Origin: Ophiura sarsii
Lineage: Eukaryota; Echinodermata; Ophiuroidea; Amphilepidida; Ophiuridae
DNA: 64,000 nt
Reading direction: 5' to 3'
Assembly (NCBI GenBank): GCA_035610835.1
Contig: CM069452.1
Location: 25,983,121 to 26,047,120, forward strand
This document shows positions 24,901 through 36,900 of the stretch, one piece after another. The position numbers were made by a program, and so were the translations under genes. Below the pieces are notes generated by a model. It did no database searches and was not told where the DNA came from. It worked only from the letters and a program-made list of their open reading frames with translations. The first letter of the stretch is position 1. Every line of letters starts with the position of its first letter.

Positions 24901-27900
24901 ATTGATATAACATCTGGATTGTAGTAGAGTTGGTTGGTCATGGTTTGGGGATTTGGGTTCCCCCTTTTTAAAAAATATATTTGATTAACTGTATAGAAAA
25001 TCACCTGCCCACTTCCAAAACAAAATTCAACTAAAAACAAACCCTCCCCCAACCCCCCCCCCCAAAAAAAACCCCCCAAAAAACACACCAAAAAACAAAA
25101 AACCAACACCAAAAACCCAAAAAAGTAAAGAAAAAGGAAGAGAAAGATGAAGAGGGAAAAAAGAAGAAAAAGAAACACCTTTATTTCAAAAGTAAACACA
25201 AGCGTGCTTGTTCGATCAGTCAATGACACAGTGTCCCCAATTTCCAGTAGATGTGAAATGGACTGTGCCCTGCATTTGCAGTTCACTTAGTCACAAGGCA
25301 GTTCAAAATTAACAAAACAGAAGTAACCCAAATAGGTGAACATTTCCCAGAGGTCTTGTATTGTATGTGGCTGGCAATTATGGGTGGTTTGATGCTTTTA
25401 AGAGCAAATTTAAATCCTAATTTAATCAAAATTAACAAAACATAGAAGTAACCCAAATAGGTGAACATTTCCCAGAGGTCTTGTATGTGGCTGGCAATTA
25501 TGGGTGGTTTGATGCTTTTTAGAGCAAATTTAAATCCCAATCTATTCAAACATGACAAAACATGACTTTCATACTAAACACCATGATTCCATTGATCCAT
25601 CCTTTTTCTCCAGCCTAAGGTAGACAATGAGCCAATTGACACCACCCAGCCACTGGACATCCTAGAGGAAGATGAACTGGAGAGAATAAGTGCTCTACTT
25701 CAGCGTGATAATCTTGTGAGAGGTCTCGGTGTAGTGGAGCATGTATACAGGCTTCTACACTGTACTCCTGGTACTGTAGGAGTCATGAAGAATGCTGATA
25801 GACAGGTAGGGGTTGTTACGTCTCCTTGTTCAATACTGTGAAGCTACTTATCCCTTCAGCATATCTCCTCATTCAATACTCTATATTTGTGCATCCCCTT
25901 AGCATAAAAAGTGTTGCCACATCTGTACTATTTTTTATCTATCCTATTCACTTAATTGTGGAATACCCCTATACACCATCTGATATTTTGGAGTTATTTA
26001 AATTAAAAATGATCAAGTAGGTTGGTGCCATGGGTAAACCCCATACACCAAGTATATACCCCATACCCCATCTAATATTTTGGAGATTATTAAATTAAAA
26101 ATGATCAAGTATGTTGGCGCCAAGGGTAATCCAAACTTATTCCCCAAATAGGGTCCATAGCCAAACGGCCCTATTTGCAACGGCTTTCTAAAAAAATTGA
26201 GCATTAGGTCTACCGTGTGTACCATTTGACAGTTATTACATATAGTCAGCGTCATAATTCTATGGGCATAATTCCAACAAAGCATGCCTCGCGAGTATGT
26301 GGGTAAACATGGAAGTGCGTACCGGACGCTTTCAAAAAATGACCGCGCATTCTGATTGGTCAATCGTGAAATCGTCACTCGCATACATGCTTAGTTGTTC
26401 GTGCATATTATGCATCTGCAGGCTGCTGCGCAAACAACAGCAAAATACGCTCGCGTGAATTAGCTTGAATTCCGTCCATAGCATTATGACTGTGAATATA
26501 CTTAGATGCAAGTGTGAGCATTTCAATTGAGGAAAGGGTTTACGCACTTTCTTTAAGTTGAATAAACAGCTTGACACAATTGAAGTTAAATGCTCCGTTG
26601 GATTGCTAATACTGTATAGCGGGATATTTTTGCGGAGTTGATTTTTCGCGGTTTGCCAACAAATAAAGATATTCGCGGCTTTTTATATTCACACATTATC
26701 AACTTCGAATACTCAAATATCATATTTCTGTGCCGCCGAAGAAAGTATGGACCGATGCTTGTTTTGCATTTCGCAAACCCGGAAGTGAAATATCACTGTT
26801 TACAGCTCTTAAAAATGCCAAAATAATGTCGATAACAGCGACATAGTTCAGTTTATACAACAGGAGAAAATGATAGCGGTCAGAGATTCGTAGCCATCTA
26901 AACAACGTGGCTTCGTAATCAGATTTACTGTTTACAAATTACAACGGAAGTATAAATTTGTGAAATGATGGAATTTTGAGCTCAAATTAGCAGTACTATT
27001 TAATCATTTTAGATAAACATTTTTGGTGTCAGCAAAATGTTGGTTATCCGCCGGATGATCGGCAAGGAAAAACTGGTTATCCTCCGGTAAATTTGGTCAT
27101 TTCAGATGCCCAGATTATGAATGCTGGTTTACCATGGTATCATTTATTTATAGCTCAATACTCACCTCGCAGTCAAAAACTTTCGCTGTTTTTTAATTTC
27201 GCATTTCATAATTGAAAAAACCTCGCATAAATGTCCCGCTATACAGCATCTACAAAATAAATGAAAATAATATATAGTAAAACTATCAAAGTGTGCCGTT
27301 CTGTTGTAAAATGCAGCTGAGCGCTTTCTGCAGCAAAAACTTATATTATCTGTGTATATGTGTGGCATACGTTCAGAACAGCTTTTCTTCCCATCTAGCA
27401 TATTTCTTCCACTATAATTGTTGCCAGTATTTCTTGCCCATTGCGCATATTTATGTAATTTTACCCTTACACCATGTATGTATTTCTAGGTTAATTTGTA
27501 CTCAATGTGTCTCCAATCTATGTTGTCCATTTGATGTTATTCTGTAGACATAATGTAATAAGGCAATCTCATAAAGACTTGTCCATACAAAGATTTCTGC
27601 CCAATCAGGAAATGTTATGCATGTAACAGGTTCAATACAAATTAGTAAGGACCATGCTGGATTTTTAAATATTATCAGAAAATCCTGTATTAGTTCCCCA
27701 TTTTTGACGCAGTAAAGATGTCTTTGTCCATACAAACACAGAGTTGGATTGGACGTCACATGCCTTCCAACAAACTAGGCAACCGTGTGACTCACTACCT
27801 GCATCTAGAACAGCCGCCTCACCAAAAATCGCACATAAAACATGATCCAAATAAAATCAAGCAAGATAAAGCAACCCGTATCAGTAGAACTAAACAGCCC

Positions 27901-30900
27901 AGACCCGATTTATACTCGTACAATCTTCTCCGGCGTATGGGCGCGGACCAGCAAGAGATAGCCGATAGGGAAGGCCTTCATATCATGGGCCGTAGCAGGA
28001 GTTCACGTAATAATCTTCCCGAAGGTGATTCGTTCATTTTCGACAGACAGGATAAGTTAGGGATAGCTAGCGGGGGGAAAGCGAGTGCTTCGCCGTGTGA
28101 GGCCACCTCCTGGACAGAGGATTATGCCGTTTTTGATGAAGATAAGAGTCCGCATTTTATGCACGTGCAACAGATGATGAGAGATGAGATGGTGGAACCT
28201 AGAGACGAGGGTTGTAGTAGTAGGGATAGGCAGGCAACAGGTGGAATGGGTAGGAAGTATAGGGCACAGTTGGAAGAGGGAGAAACCAGTACTAGTAGAA
28301 GCCCTTCACTGTCAGATCAAATCCAGGTTAGTTTAGTTAACCACGGTGGTTAGTTGGAAGTTCACTGGTTAGATTGAGTTCAGTTGAAATCATGTTGAGT
28401 TTAGCAGTTTGAATATTGAGTAGGATTGATATTTTGAGGTTGCATTCATCCAGTTGACCTCAGGGAGTTGAATTTGAATTATGTTGATTCACTATCTTGT
28501 TTTTTCTATATGTATATAACATTTTCCTTTTCCCCTTAGTTTTTATTTGTTTGATATGTTACATGTTATTATTATTTTCTATTACAGTATTACTCTCTGT
28601 CTAATCTGAATTTGGTGTTTCCAACAATTTCAAATGTATGTGTGTTTTGTGTTATGTCTGTCTGGTGGAAGTTTTGCTTACAAACCATGTTTCATTGGTA
28701 TACTAAGATTTTAAAAAGGCCTGTCATCTATGACTTTGATTGATCGTCAACCTTAAAAACACTCAATCTGAAAGACCAATTACTTTTCTCCTCTCTCCCC
28801 CCCAACCCCCCCCCCCCCCCCAACAACCCACCAATCCTAGGAACAAGTAAAAGGTGATAATTTGATTAAAGGTAGATGTTCCGATTGCTGACCCAATTTT
28901 CAACTTGATGTTTTCTATTTTACATGAAAGGTCATCCTTTAAATTGTTGCATTCCAAAGTTTGAGTTGCATAACTCCAATGGTTCTATTTTTAGAAGCGC
29001 AAGGTCAAAAGACTTGTGCCCATTGAGTAGTACACAGACTGGTTGGTGGTTAACCACCTTTGGCAGTAATTCACCACATTTTAGCCTATAATTTCCAAAT
29101 GAAACATTTTTGGCCCCTAATATTTTACAGACATAATGAGAAAAATATGGGGATTCTTCTGATACCAAAATATATTGATGTGAAAAAAAAATCATAGCCC
29201 CAAAAATGTGATCGGGTCATATACCTTTAATACTACCTTTACATGTCAATTTATTAAAACATGAGTTTTAGTTTTATTCTTTCATTTAAAAAAATGGAAA
29301 ATAGATGAACAAAATACCATTGCATTGGTCAAAGTTTGTGTTTATTTACTAGGTATGTTCAAGGTTAACTTGGTCAAGAATTGTGCTTACATTTTCAAGT
29401 TGGTCTGTAAATGACATTAATCATTGATATGGTTGAGTGTTTTGCCTTGTAATAAAGGTTAGAGTGAATGACAATTTGACAAATAGTCCTGGTATTTACG
29501 GTACTTGGTATAGGCTACCACTCTCAGGAATGCTAACATGTGGTAGCATAACATTATCCCAACCTCAACCTATTGATCATACTTCATGATTACCTGGATA
29601 TAGTTCAGATATCTCTCCTATATGGGATGTGATTAAACAAAATGAGCCAGAAGTTGTGAATATTGATTTTGAGATATAACCAAACAAAGGATGGAAATTC
29701 TTTTGCTTTCCATTGTTTTGAAAACCCTTCAATAGCCCAAATCTTTGAAATTAAGTGTCCATTTGTAATGTGTTTTTTTCTTCAAATAACATACAATCAA
29801 GTTAAAAACTTAAAATATGAAATGTTCAACTTCAGACTCATTTTGCTTGATCGCATCACATTCAATACATCATTTGTTCAAATTGGATATAATTGAGGTT
29901 ATAACAGTGTGAATAATAACTGGTGATGGATAATGATCTTCAGATAACAACATATTTTGCCGACCATTGTTTTTATAAATATAATTTATGCACTAATTAA
30001 TGCACTGTATTGTAACATCATCGCTTCTCTTTGAGAAATTTACCTCTCGCTATAGCCTGATTCAAAATTGAATCTGATATCACAAGCAAGGCTGCAAATA
30101 ATATGCCTATGTTAAGCATTATTTTGCATTTATTTAACATGTGTTATGAATGCTATTTGGCAAAAACTAAACCAATTGCATGTTTCAACGCTGTCAAAGA
30201 ATTCAAACTGTGATGAGACACAACGTTTTATTCCATTATTTGTTTTATTTTAATTTTAATTGATGCTACCTTCTAATCAAACATCTTAAACAAAATTGGT
30301 ATAAAGTACTCACTGCCAACACTGTAGTTTGATCAGTTCAAAATTGGTGAAGCCTCATTACAGCAGCAAATGAATACAGAAGGACGTGGGCGTGCCTGAA
30401 GACAACAAGCGCATTGTGTATCATATGCGTGGCGCTCACGTGCAACAAAAACGTGTGTGTGTGGCCATAATCGCCTGGATTATTTTTATGCGCAGAGAGA
30501 TAAAAAACGAATATTTCTCGCCAATTTGGAACTGATTAAACTATATATCCTTTTTGTTGACATAGACTAAAATCAAGAAAAAGTTCTTGAAACTAACAAA
30601 TTGAATACAATTTTGTCTAGATTTATGGTTATACAAATTTTAAGAAAACAAATGTGAATGGAATCGTTGAAACATGCAATACGTTTTGTTCGTACATTGA
30701 GCTTTCAAATGTTTAATTTTAATAATTTTTGCATCGTTTTGAGCTTTGCTTTTTAAATATTTTTTGCATTTTGTTTATGTTAAGCAGCATGAGAACCAAG
30801 CAGTTCCCATCCAAGGATTACAGATGGCTTTCAGCAATGCTATTAACCTAAATGGTGATGGGAATGTTACCCATAAGACTAATAACCATAATTACACCAC

Positions 30901-33900
30901 CCATACTATCCACCCACAACAGGTGTGTATTCATGAGTTAGGGTTTGGTTTGGGTGTTTATTCACAGAGTGGGGTATGTGATGGGTATGTTGACCCTAAT
31001 GCTGATTGCATACTAAGGTCCCTGAACGATCCACAATTTTGGAAATAAGTCCTTGGAACGCTGAGCGCACTTCTTGAATAATGCATGTATATATATTTCC
31101 AAGCTATTGATTAATGCATATTGTCTTCTGTGATTATCTGAACACCTTCAAATTAGATTTACCCTTCCCCACCCCCACCCCCCCCCCCCCCCATCAATCA
31201 ATGTTGGGACATTCTAGCAAGCTGCTGAAGCCATTGGCATCCCTCAACATTGCACGGGGGAGTTGGGCGACTGTTTACCGTTAATCACAGAAAAGTATTC
31301 CAAGACATTTTTCCAAGATTGCAGGTCGTTCCTGATGGCGTGTTTGATCTCATTTTGTTGTTCAATCGATTGCAATTAAGTCAAAAGTCGGGACAGGTTG
31401 CATCAGGTTGCTTGGCTTCAATTGCAACAGTTGACTTCCATTCAATTCACGCTGCAGTTAACTTCCATCCAATTCATGCACAATTGGTCGACTGGTCGTT
31501 CAATCTATGAAGTAGCTGGAGTGATTTGTGTTTCATAGTCTACTCAAGCGACTTAGAATTGCAGGCCACCTATGACTGAATGTATGTGATGGGCATTAGA
31601 TTAATATGACCCTATGTGATTAAAATGGGGTTTGGTTAGGGTGTTTATACATGGATTGGGGTTTGGTTTGGGGTGTGTAAAAGGTTATAAAATCCAACTG
31701 CACATGCTCATCTGAAGCTTGATTGGTTAAAACTGACTCCAAATAAACAGGGCAAGATTGCTGTACTTATCCAATGTGGATAACTTGACACATTATGAGT
31801 ACTGATGAATCTCAATTTAGATTAATAAAATAATAGATAATTGATAATAATGCAGCTGAAAATTAAAGGAAAATTATTACTATTGATGACAAGAATCATT
31901 GAGAATTTCTAAGGAGTCACAGTTCATCACAATGTTTTCTATGAGCGAGGTATATTCTCAATTTGTTTTCGCCAATCAAGCTTCTGAGCATCTTCAGGTG
32001 TCATTGCAAAATGGCTTATAAATAGAGGAATAGCCTAGGGGTTTTATTTTGAAGTTTTTTTTATGGATTAGGATTTTGTTCAGGTTGTGTTTTTATTTTT
32101 TAAACATGCCTATTATTTGTGTTATGGCATTATTGATGAGAATACATGGTTTTGTGTGTTTAGCATTGGAAGCCCAGTTGTGCCAAAATTTAATCCCACA
32201 ATGCAATTAGTATTTGGTATACAATTGTTAGAGGTCAGATGTTAATCCGTCGGCTTGTTTGTATGTTGTGCTGAAAACCCAAGTCTTTTTTACACCCTAA
32301 CTTTTAAAATATTAGTTATTTACCCGTATATACATTTAAAAGTTATTTTGATTATTTTTAAAAATGCAAAACATTAAACATTTAGGCCTAAATTAAATGT
32401 TCATTGCTCTTGAAATTGATATTTCATCATAAAATGAGATAAAGATGTTCAGAATGAAAATGCTTTTATTGATATGCATGAAAATACCCACTACCCACCA
32501 GTATTCTGGATAATCAAAGTAAATTTGCTTTTAATTTTGAATGAGAAAAATATAATTACACAATCTTGAATCACTTTTCTAAATGGAAGAAATTAATTTT
32601 AATTGTCAACTTTATGAGATGTGTATTTGATAACCAGTATAGTATGAGTAAATCCTTGTTATCCGAAATATTATTTGACAGATTGTGTCTCTTACGGCTA
32701 AACTACCCTACCGACCAGGCCAAGGCAGCAGTAGTACTCAATGGCAACAATCTCTGAGCAAAAATAGCCGCTTGGCCGGTCAAATCATTCCAGCCCATAT
32801 GGGAAGTAGCTACTTAAACCAGGGACAATCCACACTCCCACAAAGGCATAGATACGCGCCAAGAAAAGGGCACACCACTGGACTGAGGGACAGTCGTTTC
32901 TCAAGCACAGTTGTGCCAGAACATGAATGGAAACATCTAGCTAATATATTAGATAGTGATAATCGAGCGCCAAGTACGTCGTCAAGTCGGGCAAATTTAG
33001 CGGCCAGCGGTCATCCGCAGGGTGATTACAATAATAATAACGCATCTACAGGGAACAACCACCATCAGCAACAACAAAGAAGAGTGCTAAGTGCTGGGCA
33101 TATGAGGGAACATGGTGAGTGAATATCCTCAAATAAGCAGGATTATATACAAATTATAGCCAAATACTGAGTAATCAATTAGGGCAATGGCGTGGAACAT
33201 GTGCAACTTTTTTTAGGGACACCCTATAGCATGATAATACAGTGACCCAAAAAAATATTTGTACACTCTGAAAAAATGTAATAAACTCAAATACTGAAAG
33301 ACATGAATATAAATAACCATTGATATATATAATACACTAGTCGCATTTAATTTAACGAATCTGGAAATGTCACTGTTACTTTCAATGCAAAATTGAAAGT
33401 TTAGCGGGTATTTAATTTTGCGAATCCACATCCCTCACGAAATTCGTGAAATTATATCCCTCGCAAAATTAAGTGGTTTGACAGTATGTTAATCTTCCAT
33501 TTTCTTTTTTCGTCAGGCACATCACAATCCAGACAGAATCCCAGATTAGCCAACACTTCCAGTGCCTCCAACCTACTCTCTATAGATTACTCCACCCCAC
33601 CCCATGTCTATCCCCACGCTGGACTAAACAATAGCAACAATTTCCCCAACCTCATGCGGGTCGGACAGGCCCCGTCTCAGTCTGGTGCGGCCGCCTTGAA
33701 CCTGTCGGTAATGACGGGGCCAGCACCGGTGGCACAGAGGCCAGACTTGAATAATAACAATAACACGTTGAGGAACCCTGGGAGCCGTGAAGGACTGGGA
33801 AGTGCACAGGATAGTATCGGTTTAAGGTGAGTGTTGGAAATCAAATGTTTTGGGTGATGTTTGAGAATCTATGATACTTGCACATGTGTGGTTGTCTTTG

Positions 33901-36900
33901 TTACCATTAACAGGTTTTTTGCACTAACAGAGCAACAATGAATAAGTGTCGCATGCTTAAAGGATTAGCATAAGCATGTCACAAAATATATCATAATGAA
34001 GCATGTCATCAGTAAGGCCAAACAAAAAAACAAGTTTGTTTCCAGTAGTGCGCGCGCATTTCACTGAGACGCTTGATTCTTGTACATTTCATTTTTTTAA
34101 TAGAAAAAACGGGGACAAATATTGTTAGGGTGCCATCTTTTGTCGAAATTGTGTCCAACATGTTTCAAGATGGCGATTTGCCACATATTGCAAACACGAA
34201 AGTGAAAATACGCAGCGAATATAACATTTTAGTGAGCATAAGACTAAGAGTAACAAAAATGCACAGATTTGAGTAAATAAAACCATTTCAAGTGAATCGC
34301 CACTGAATTTGAGCTAAAAAAAAGAAGAAAAACACATATAATGCCTGGGTCTGGTGCAGCAATTTAGCCCAGTACTCTGGTACCGGCACATTTATCGTAG
34401 ACAGCTGTAATCGGGAATTCCCATCTAATCCAACACTGTATTTTGTCATGATGTTCATTGCATAATTGTGTTTTCCAACTACCCACCTTTAACACTGCCC
34501 TCACATACGAACACAACACTCTACACAACACTAGACCCAAGGATTCGAATCAGCAGTCAGCAGCTTCAACAACAGTGACATTCAGGTTACAGAATAGAGA
34601 GATATGCTGTGAACCACCACAGTATGTCGTAACTAGCACGGGGGACAGCAGGCTGTCTTATCGTAGGTTTATTGTTGTGATGATAAATGTGGGGATAGTT
34701 AGTATGTGTATAATGTGTGATGGTAACCCACTACTTGTAGGTTAGCCTATAGTTTGTATTTCTTGATGGACTGCCAGTCAGGTTTTCCTTCTTTTTTTGC
34801 CGTCAAATAATCCTGGACTCGCTGGTTGCTTAGATACTGAGCAGGGCACATTCTGGCACATACTGTGTCTATAGTCTATTTATCCATCACAAGACAGTGA
34901 CGTAACTGCGTATTCTACTAATTGTAGCACATAAACGTGTGCAACTACTCAAGGCGCTGCCATACACACACAAGCCTAGAAAGACGGAAGATACATACAC
35001 GCGCCTAAATGCTGCGCATGTAAGGTTATGTCACTGTCCAGAGGAAGACATATAGAGTAGGCCTATAAGCTTGTTTTCCCAGTGCATTTTGCTCATTTAT
35101 CTATGGTGCTGTAGCCTATTGCATAATGGTAGAGGTATAAGTTTGTGAGACCAAGCTTTAATTGTGGACTTTTCCAATCTCTTGGAGTAGCTGTTCCAGT
35201 GGCCTGGGCCTTGGCTTAGCATTTTCTCAGTCACAGCCATTATTATAGAGCCTTTTCCAATCGGTTGCTATAGCAGATTGAGGAATACTATAGTGAACGG
35301 CAAAGAAGTTCAGCACTTTTTTCTGTTACGATTGTGTACTAGAAGTGCTGTTCCCATTAGTGGAATAGAATAGCACGACCTTTGAGCCGACTAACCCGTG
35401 CTCGATTGGCCCAAATGTGTCTATGGCGTCAAAAATGTTACTGCCCAAACGCTCATTATTTTGCATGCCTGCGTAAGACCAGTGCTGAACTTCTGCCGCT
35501 AACTACAGGTAATGGTTTTACAAGATCTAAACAATCTAGCAGTGTGCTGTTATATGTCCAGGGAATTATGCTCTTTAAATATGTTGTAGATCAACCCAAT
35601 AGTTATTGTGAAGTGAACAAGTAAATTCATATGCATGTCTTAGCTTAGTCTTAGCTTAATAATACTGCACAATAGCTACATTTGAAGAGTTTCTTTGCAA
35701 AAAGGCCATAAATCCATTTTGTTTGCAAATTTGAGATATGAGCATGATCTCAGTAGTAAAACAAATAATTAATTGTATGCTAGCCTATTTTGGGAATATT
35801 TCTTGAAAGTTTATATTGAAAATTGGGAAAGTGGCATTTATTCTCGTTTTGCTACTACATTCTTTTCCTTTCTCCTGCACGTATGAATTTGTTTCCTACA
35901 AAATCATTATTAATGCACGCGAACTAATCCACTTAACCCAAACAGATGTGTTTACTCGTTTTGGTGATCAAAATGATTAATTTTGTATGCCAAACCATAA
36001 TTCATTTTATTTTTATCGGTCTTAAATCTCAATGAGTTCAAATCACTGATATAGTTCCAACAAAACATGAAAGGCGTCATGTAGGATGTTTCTGCGACAT
36101 GGCAGATGAGACTTGGCACTTTCCATAGACACGTGTTATGGATTATTGAACAGATTACCCAAGACACTAATAACTTGATTATGATTTTATTTGAGTATTT
36201 TATATTATGTTTAACATAACTCCTATGCGATAATGTTATTTTCAAGGCAGATTTGACATGCCCCACACATTTTCATTGTTCCAAAAAGGCCTCCTCCAGC
36301 CTTCATTGAAAGTATAGTTTGATTTGAAACTGTCAGCCATCATATGGTGGGACATGTTAAAATGCTCTATTAAATGATTACATGACATAACCTCAACAAG
36401 TGTTGAGAGTGCTGGACACCAAGCTCAGCATTGTATCAATATGGATATAAGACATGCAATAAATTCACTAGTACCGCAAAACTAGGCAGAGTGGTAGTAT
36501 TTTTTTATTTTTTATCTTTTATTAGGCAGAGAGGTAGTATGGTTAATATCAACAGTGCTTGAAATTAGGAGGCCCACCCAGGGGAAAATGCTCATAACAA
36601 AGTTTTCTTGGGCCCACTAATTTCTTGTGAGAGCCCTCAACTTGAAAATAACTGTTCACTAATGCCTATCAGCTCCACAGCAAAGAGCTTGAGCCTGATT
36701 CAGGTCCACAGGATTTTGAATTTGTAATATGTGACCCAACATGAGTAATTGAGGCGGAATGCGGCAGTAACTAATTTGATTTAAGAACACAAATGTGGGA
36801 CAAGGTCAAAATAAGTCAAATTCAGGACAAGTCTTATTTCTGTATCTAACCAATGACTCAAATTCATGTTGAGGTATTTAATTCACATTTACATGTAACT

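Noticed and set aside
24732..25286. A 184-codon minus-strand ORF with a hydrophobic run
   Set aside because: The Leu/Phe run comes from an A/C-rich low-complexity tract, and the ORF overlaps TTLL exon 11 on the other strand.
26013..26384. A 123-codon minus-strand ORF
   Set aside because: Covers a short tandem duplication and a MITE; no conserved motif.
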